Positions 6,314 through 9,980 of a DNA stretch of 9,980 nt are shown here, piece after piece. The DNA lies in contig VAZU01000032.1 of assembly GCA_005884745.1 (NCBI GenBank), positions 1 through 9,980 of the forward strand. The letters run 5' to 3'. The notes under the pieces were generated by a model that was not told the DNA's origin, ran no database searches, and worked only from the letters and a program-made list of their open reading frames with translations. The translations under genes and the position numbers were made by a program. Source of the stretch: Alphaproteobacteria bacterium. Lineage in GTDB: Bacteria; Pseudomonadota; Alphaproteobacteria; Rhizobiales; Xanthobacteraceae. Numbering within the stretch: the stretch's first letter is position 1; every line of letters starts with the position of its first letter.

Positions 6314-6508
6314 CTACGACTTGGGCGGAGTATCCTCGGGAAGCTTCGCCTCGATGGCGCCGGCCATTCTCTCATAGGATTCCGCAACTTGGATAAGCCC
6401 TGCGCGAGCATCCGGGTCCTTCATTTCGGCGGCATGGGCGCGGCATTCCTCCGCCCGATCACGGAAACGTCGGATTTTTTCCTTTTCGCTCTTGGCTTCT
6501 GTGCTCAT
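6314..6508 (-). CDS. Small helical hypothetical protein (64 aa)
   Basis: The 64-residue protein is almost entirely charged and helical. It begins MSTEAKSEKEKIRRFRDRAEECRAHAAEMKD, continues with PDARAGLIQVAESYERMAGAIEAKL and ends in a Pro/Ser tail. Arg/Glu/Ala periodicity and the two segments around D32-P33 suggest a helical hairpin. The pattern 'RxRAEECRxxAxxxxDPxARxxLxxVAxxYExMA' is very common in short uncharacterised proteins of Bradyrhizobium-like bacteria (recalled, not searched). It has no membrane segment, catalytic motif or metal site apart from a single Cys. ATG 6506-6508 is the start; no clear Shine-Dalgarno is seen. It converges with the fused kinase gene and diverges from ctaA. 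Function unknown. Confidence 0.8.
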   Translation of the reverse strand: MSTEAKSEKEKIRRFRDRAEECRAHAAEMKDPDARAGLIQVAESYERMAGAIEAKLPEDTPPKS

Positions 6509-6628
6509 TGGCGTGAATTATGCTCGATGCGCCGGCCATGTCCATTGGCTTAGCCGAGCAATGACCGATCGCGCCAGGAAGCTGGAAGCCGGAGCGGAGG
6601 CGGTGCGCCGAGCCATGGGGCGGCGCCG

Positions 6629-6650
6629 GCGCGGCGGCGATCCGCCGCGC
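6629..6650. promoter_or_regulatory. Strong hairpin in the ctaA upstream region
   Basis: GCGCGGCGG and CCGCCGCGC form a perfect 9-bp G/C stem around a CGAT loop, about 85 bases before the chosen ctaA start. It lies in the 227-bp divergent gap between the 64-aa gene and ctaA. If transcribed into the ctaA leader it would be very stable. No T-run follows, so it is not a normal terminator. It may be an operator, a leader structure or chance in GC-rich DNA. Confidence 0.35.
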
Positions 6651-6735
6651 TTGCGGTACAGGCGGCGCATTGTTCGGTGGGCAAAGCTTGGCTAATTTCG
6701 CCGCCGCTCCCGCCGCATGGTTCCGCACGATCTCC

Positions 6736-7815
6736 ATGGACCCGATTTCCGAAACTCGGCATCTGCGTATGGTCCGGATCTGGCTGCTCGCCGTCGCCGG
6801 ACTGATTTTTGTCATGGTGCTCGTTGGCGGGGCGACGCGAGTGACCGAGTCCGGGCTTGCGATCGTGGAATGGCAGCCGGTCACGGGAACGCTTCCGCCG
6901 CTCTCGCCATCCGGCTGGCAACGCGAGTTCGAAAAATACCAGGCCATCCCGCAATACCGGCTGCTCAACCGGGGCATGAGTCTCACGGAATTCAAGACGA
7001 TCTATTGGTGGGAATGGACGCATCGGCTGCTGGGACGGCTGATCGGCGTGGTGTTTCTGCTGCCGTTCCTGTTGTTTCTGTGGCGCGGCTGGATCGGGCA
7101 GGGCTTGCGTTCCCGGCTGTGGCTGATCTTCGCGCTCGGCGCGGCGCAGGGCGCCATCGGCTGGTGGATGGTCGCTTCGGGGCTTGCCGAACGAACCGAG
7201 GTCTCGCCGTATCGCCTCGCCACGCACCTCATCCTCGCCTGCGTGATTTTCGCGGCGAGCCTTTGGACCGCGCAGCGGCTGATCGCCGGTCCGGCGATCG
7301 TCGCTTCGGCGCGCGTCCGCGCAACCGCGATCGTCGTGCTCGTCCTCGTGCTGCTGCAGATGTATTTCGGCGCGCTGCTCGCCGGGCTTCGCGGCGGGCT
7401 CGTCTACAACACCTGGCCGCTCATCGACGGCGCCTTCGTGCCGCCTGCGTCGCAGCTGTTCAGCCTGGAGCCGTTCTGGCGCAATTGGTTCGAAAACGTC
7501 CTCACCGTGCAATTCGCGCATCGCATGACTGCTTATGCGCTCTGCCTCCTTGCCGTGCTGCATCTCGCCGATGTCGGGCGCAGTGTCGGTCTCGGGCCGG
7601 CATTCGGGAGCGCGCTGGCGCTCGCAATCGGCGTCGGCGTGCAGGCGAGCCTCGGCGTCCTCACTCTGCTCCATCAGGTGCCGCCGCCGCTGGCGCTGCT
7701 GCACCAGGCGATGGCGATCATCGTGCTGGCGCTCGCGGTCGTGCATGCCGAGCGGCTCACCGCGGCGCGCGCGGGCGCGGGCGTACCAATGGCGGCGCTT
7801 CCATCGGCACCGTGA
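6736..7815 (+). CDS. ctaA: Heme A synthase
   Basis: This 359-residue inner-membrane enzyme oxidises the C8 methyl of heme O to the formyl of heme A, the cofactor of aa3-type cytochrome oxidases. Eight hydrophobic segments are visible (about 14-32, 98-117, 126-146, 162-182, 194-218, 260-280, 289-312 and 319-340), the normal CtaA count. Four histidines expected to bind or handle heme sit in the right places: H96 (WEWTHRLLGR), H164 (RLATHLI), H262 (QFAHRMTAY) and H323 (LALLHQAMA). The first segment ends in the conserved GGATRVTESGL (31-41). Length suits the alphaproteobacterial (COX15-like) form. ATG 6736 gives the usual short N-terminus; an in-frame TTG at 6670 would add 22 atypical residues. 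Only 10 bp separate its stop from the next gene, so the two are probably cotranscribed. No other cytochrome oxidase genes are in view. Confidence 0.95.
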   Translation: MDPISETRHLRMVRIWLLAVAGLIFVMVLVGGATRVTESGLAIVEWQPVTGTLPPLSPSGWQREFEKYQAIPQYRLLNRGMSLTEFKTIYWWEWTHRLLGRLIGVVFLLPFLLFLWRGWIGQGLRSRLWLIFALGAAQGAIGWWMVASGLAERTEVSPYRLATHLILACVIFAASLWTAQRLIAGPAIVASARVRATAIVVLVLVLLQMYFGALLAGLRGGLVYNTWPLIDGAFVPPASQLFSLEPFWRNWFENVLTVQFAHRMTAYALCLLAVLHLADVGRSVGLGPAFGSALALAIGVGVQASLGVLTLLHQVPPPLALLHQAMAIIVLALAVVHAERLTAARAGAGVPMAALPSAP

Positions 7816-7825
7816 GCGTGACACC

Positions 7826-8614
7826 ATGCGCGGAAACGGGATCAGCGAGGCCCCGCGCGTGCTCGAGGTAAGTCATAACGGCGATATCGCCGTGCTCAAG
7901 ATGGGCCACGGCAAGGTCAACGCGCTGGACATCGAGCTCTGCGGGCACATCACGAGCCGGCTCGAGGAGCTCGGCACGTCCTCGGCGCCGGCCGTGGTGC
8001 TGACCGGACAGGCCGGGATCTTCTCCGCAGGCGTCGATCTCATTCGCGCGCTCGAAGGCGGCGGCACCTACCTGCGGGACTTCCTTCCGGTGCTGCGCAA
8101 GCTGTTCGACGTGATGTTCTTCTATCCCAAGCCCGTGGTCGCGGCGATCAACGGCCATGCCATCGCCGGCGGCTGCGTGCTGGCGTGCGCGGCCGACCAG
8201 CGGCTGATGGCGCGCGGCTCGGGGCGGATCGGCGTCACCGAGCTGCTGGTCGGCCTGCCGTACCCGGCGATCGCGCTGGAAATCATGCGATTCACTGCCG
8301 TTCCGGCCTATTTTCGCGAGGTGATCTTCGGCGGAGGCAGATACCCGGCGGAAGCCGCCGCAACGCGCGGCCTCGTCGACGTCATCGTGGATCCCGAAGC
8401 GCTGCTCGCCGCTGCGGTCGAGGCCGCGCGATCGCTCGCCTCGCTCGCGCCGGCGGCGTTCGCCCTGACCAAGAGCCAGACGCGCCAGCCGGTGCTCGAC
8501 CAGCTGCAGAAATATGGCGATGTCTTCGACGCGGCGGCCGACGAGATCTGGCTCGCGCCGGAAAGCGCCAGCCGCATCCGGGACTATGTTTCGCGGACGT
8601 TCAAGAAGATCTGA
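7826..8614 (+). CDS. Enoyl-CoA hydratase/isomerase (crotonase) family protein
   Basis: The 262-residue protein is a crotonase-fold enzyme acting on an acyl-CoA thioester. The two oxyanion-hole regions are clear: FSAGVDL around residues 70-76, and NGHAIAGGCVLACAAD at 109-124 (G115-G116). Of the two glutamates used by classical hydratase, the one in the second position is present (E139 in GVTELLVGLP), but the first, normally in GGCE, is V118. That makes straightforward water addition doubtful and favours an isomerase, or another crotonase reaction using one acid/base. The length is typical. ATG 7826 is chosen because family similarity starts there and the upstream open frame is ctaA sequence out of phase; no strong Shine-Dalgarno is visible, which would suit translational coupling to ctaA, 10 bp upstream. 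From memory, an enoyl-CoA hydratase lies near ctaA and an O-acetylhomoserine sulfhydrylase in other rhizobia as well. Substrate not predictable. Confidence 0.9.
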   Translation: MRGNGISEAPRVLEVSHNGDIAVLKMGHGKVNALDIELCGHITSRLEELGTSSAPAVVLTGQAGIFSAGVDLIRALEGGGTYLRDFLPVLRKLFDVMFFYPKPVVAAINGHAIAGGCVLACAADQRLMARGSGRIGVTELLVGLPYPAIALEIMRFTAVPAYFREVIFGGGRYPAEAAATRGLVDVIVDPEALLAAAVEAARSLASLAPAAFALTKSQTRQPVLDQLQKYGDVFDAAADEIWLAPESASRIRDYVSRTFKKI

Positions 8615-8634
8615 TATGAGACAACTACGGACTC

Positions 8635-8750
8635 GTCGTCCCGGGGCCGAGCGAAAGCGAGGAACCCGGGATCCATGAACACGGAGCCCAAGGTTTTTGC
8701 CCGGTGTGCATGGGTTCCGGGTGCGCCGCTTCGCGGCGCCCCGGAATGAC
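8635..8750. repeat. REP-like composite inverted repeat
   Basis: A left arm (8635-8682, starting GTCGTCCCGGGG) and a right arm (about 8704-8750, ending CCCCGGAATGAC) are imperfect inverted copies of each other. Each arm also contains its own small hairpin: GAGCGAAAGCGAGG-like in the left, and GCGCCGC-TTCGCGGCGC-like at 8723-8739 in the right. The centre contains AAGGTTTTTGCCC. This build, and its minus-strand translation (RNPCTPGKNLGLRVHGSRV), match the palindromic intergenic repeats scattered through Bradyrhizobium-like genomes, recalled from memory. It sits between two convergent genes, where such repeats often act as bidirectional transcription ends. False genes are often called across it. 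Confidence 0.8.
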
Positions 8751-8767
8751 ACGTTCGGCGTATGCGG

Positions 8768-9980
8768 CTACGCAGCCTCCAAGCCCTGCTCCAGATCGAC
8801 GATGATGTCTTCCTTGTCCTCGATGCCGATCGAGAGCCGCACCACGTCGGGGCCGGCGCCGGCCTGAATTTTCTGCTCATCGCTGAGCTGCCGGTGCGTG
8901 GTCGATGCCGGATGGATGATCAGCGAACGGGTGTCGCCGATGTTGGCAAGGTGCGAGAACATCGTCACGTTGGAGACGAGCTTCACGCCGGCGTCGTAGC
9001 CGCCCTTGAGCCCGAAGGTGAGCACGGCGCCCGCGCCGTTCGGCACGTATTTCTTCGCCAGATTGTGATAGCGGTCGCCGGGCAGCCCCGGATAGCTCAC
9101 CCAGGCGACCTTGGGATGCGCCGCCAGCCATTCCGCTACCGCTTGCGTATTGTCGCAGTGGCGCCGCATGCGCAGCGGCAACGTCTCGATCCCGGTGAGG
9201 ATGAGGAACGCGTTGAACGGGGAGAGCGCCGGGCCGATGTCGCGCAGCGCCAGCACCCGGCAGGCGATGGCGAACGCGAAATTGCCGAAGGTCTCGTGCA
9301 GCACGATGCCGTGATATTCCGGCCGCGGCTCGGAGAGCATCGGGTAGCGGCCGCCGCGCGACCAGTTGAAGGTGCCGCCGTCGACGATCAGGCCGCCGAT
9401 GGAATTGCCGTGCCCGCCGAGGAATTTCGTCAGCGAGTGCACGATGATGTCGGCGCCGTGGTCGAGCGGCCGGCACAAATAGGGCGTCGCCAGCGTGTTG
9501 TCGACGATCAGCGGCACGCCCGCGCGCTTGGCAATCGCGGCCACCGCCTCGATATCGGTGATGACCCCGCCCGGATTGGCGATCGATTCGATGAAGATCG
9601 CCTTGGTCTTTTCGCTCACGCCGCGCTCGAAGCTCGAGATGTCGTCGGGGTCGGCCCAAACCACGTTCCAGCCGAAGTTCTTGAAGGCGTGGTTGAACTG
9701 GTTGATCGAGCCGCCGTAGAGCTTCTTCGACGCGACGAACTCCTCGCCGGGCCGCATCAGGACGTGCATCACCACGACTTGGGCGGCATGCCCGGAGGCG
9801 ACCGCGAGCCCGGCGGTGCCGCCTTCGAGCGCCGCCACCCGCTCTTCGAGCACCGCGTTGGTCGGGTTGCCGATGCGGGTATAGATGTTGCCGAACGTCT
9901 GCAGCCCGAACAGCGAGGCGGCGTGATCGACGTCGTCGAACACGAACGACGTGGTCTGATAGATCGGAGTGGCGCGGGCG
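8768..9980 (-). CDS. metY: O-acetylhomoserine sulfhydrylase, N-terminus cut by window edge
   Basis: The visible 403 residues are a PLP enzyme of the Cys/Met metabolism family that makes homocysteine (or methionine) from O-acetylhomoserine and sulfide (or methanethiol). Signatures: ATPIYQTTSFVFDD at the visible start, YTRIGNPTNAVLEERVAALEGG, the SGHAAQ phosphate-cup region, VDNTLATPYLCRPLDHGAD, and the PLP-binding lysine in HSLTKFLGGHG (codon 9425-9427, visible residue 185). The block LLHETFGNFAFAIACRVLALRDIGP and the C-terminal HPASTTHRQLSDEQ followed by VRLSIGIED are typical of the long (about 430 residue) sulfhydrylase type rather than cystathionine gamma-lyase or MetB. Roughly 20-30 residues and the start codon lie beyond the right edge; a GTG at 9941-9943 is internal to the fold and not the start. 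It converges with the crotonase gene across the REP-like repeat. Use of O-succinylhomoserine instead cannot be excluded from sequence alone. Confidence 0.94.
   Translation of the reverse strand, partial: ARATPIYQTTSFVFDDVDHAASLFGLQTFGNIYTRIGNPTNAVLEERVAALEGGTAGLAVASGHAAQVVVMHVLMRPGEEFVASKKLYGGSINQFNHAFKNFGWNVVWADPDDISSFERGVSEKTKAIFIESIANPGGVITDIEAVAAIAKRAGVPLIVDNTLATPYLCRPLDHGADIIVHSLTKFLGGHGNSIGGLIVDGGTFNWSRGGRYPMLSEPRPEYHGIVLHETFGNFAFAIACRVLALRDIGPALSPFNAFLILTGIETLPLRMRRHCDNTQAVAEWLAAHPKVAWVSYPGLPGDRYHNLAKKYVPNGAGAVLTFGLKGGYDAGVKLVSNVTMFSHLANIGDTRSLIIHPASTTHRQLSDEQKIQAGAGPDVVRLSIGIEDKEDIIVDLEQGLEAA

Noticed and set aside
6561..6695. 44-codon plus-strand frame before ctaA (MTDRARKLEAGAEAV...)
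   Set aside because: Very Arg-rich, no clear ribosome binding site, and it includes the GC hairpin at 6629-6650, which alone explains the Arg/Gly run. Kept as intergenic.
7757..8752. Minus-strand frame running through the REP-like repeat and antisense to the crotonase gene
   Set aside because: It begins in translated repeat sequence (RRTRNPCTPGKN...), a well-known false-gene pattern, and is otherwise antisense to a clear crotonase.
1..9980. tRNA, rRNA, CRISPR arrays, insertion sequences, prophage or defence genes
   Set aside because: No cloverleaf-like segments, regular spaced repeats, transposase or integrase motifs were seen by eye. A covariance-model scan would be needed to exclude a small RNA gene.

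Overview
This window looks like a piece of chromosome from a high-GC alphaproteobacterium of the Hyphomicrobiales (Bradyrhizobium / Rhodopseudomonas / Pseudolabrys type). The basis is the strong G/C preference at third codon positions, an IF-1 paralogue with an Arg-ending tail, a DUF2842 protein, a HWE-type histidine kinase, short proteins of a kind I remember from Bradyrhizobium relatives, and a palindromic intergenic repeat of the type common in that group. Genus-level placement is inference. There are no rRNA or tRNA genes, CRISPR arrays, insertion sequences or phage genes.

Layout. Positions 1-249 hold only a weak partial minus-strand frame. An infA-like IF-1 gene follows (250-519, +). A gene-poor stretch comes next, with two small genes: a Cys/His-rich 59-aa protein (689-868, -) and a 72-aa protein (1125-1343, +). 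Two minus-strand genes follow: a DUF2842 two-helix membrane protein (1495-1725) and a stand-alone response-regulator receiver (1818-2234). Across a 366-bp divergent intergenic region lies the centrepiece, a 1196-residue fusion (2601-6191, +): CheB methylesterase, CheR methyltransferase, PAS, a regular heptad coiled coil, two more PAS domains, and a HWE histidine kinase. It converges on a small 64-aa gene (6314-6508, -). Then come heme A synthase ctaA (6736-7815, +) and, 10 bp later, an enoyl-CoA hydratase/isomerase-family gene (7826-8614, +). These converge on an O-acetylhomoserine sulfhydrylase (8768 to the right edge, -). A large imperfect inverted repeat of REP type lies between them at 8635-8750.

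How the genes relate. The fused kinase and the divergent single-domain receiver are a likely signalling pair: the kinase has no receiver of its own and the receiver has no output domain. A weak EcfG-like promoter in front of the receiver would fit the general stress response, but this is tentative. ctaA (cytochrome oxidase cofactor), the acyl-CoA enzyme and the sulfhydrylase are ordinary metabolic genes. The most interesting elements are the seven-part CheB-CheR-PAS-kinase fusion with its receiver, the Cys/His microprotein, and the structured intergenic repeats. I found no clearly new defence or mobile system.
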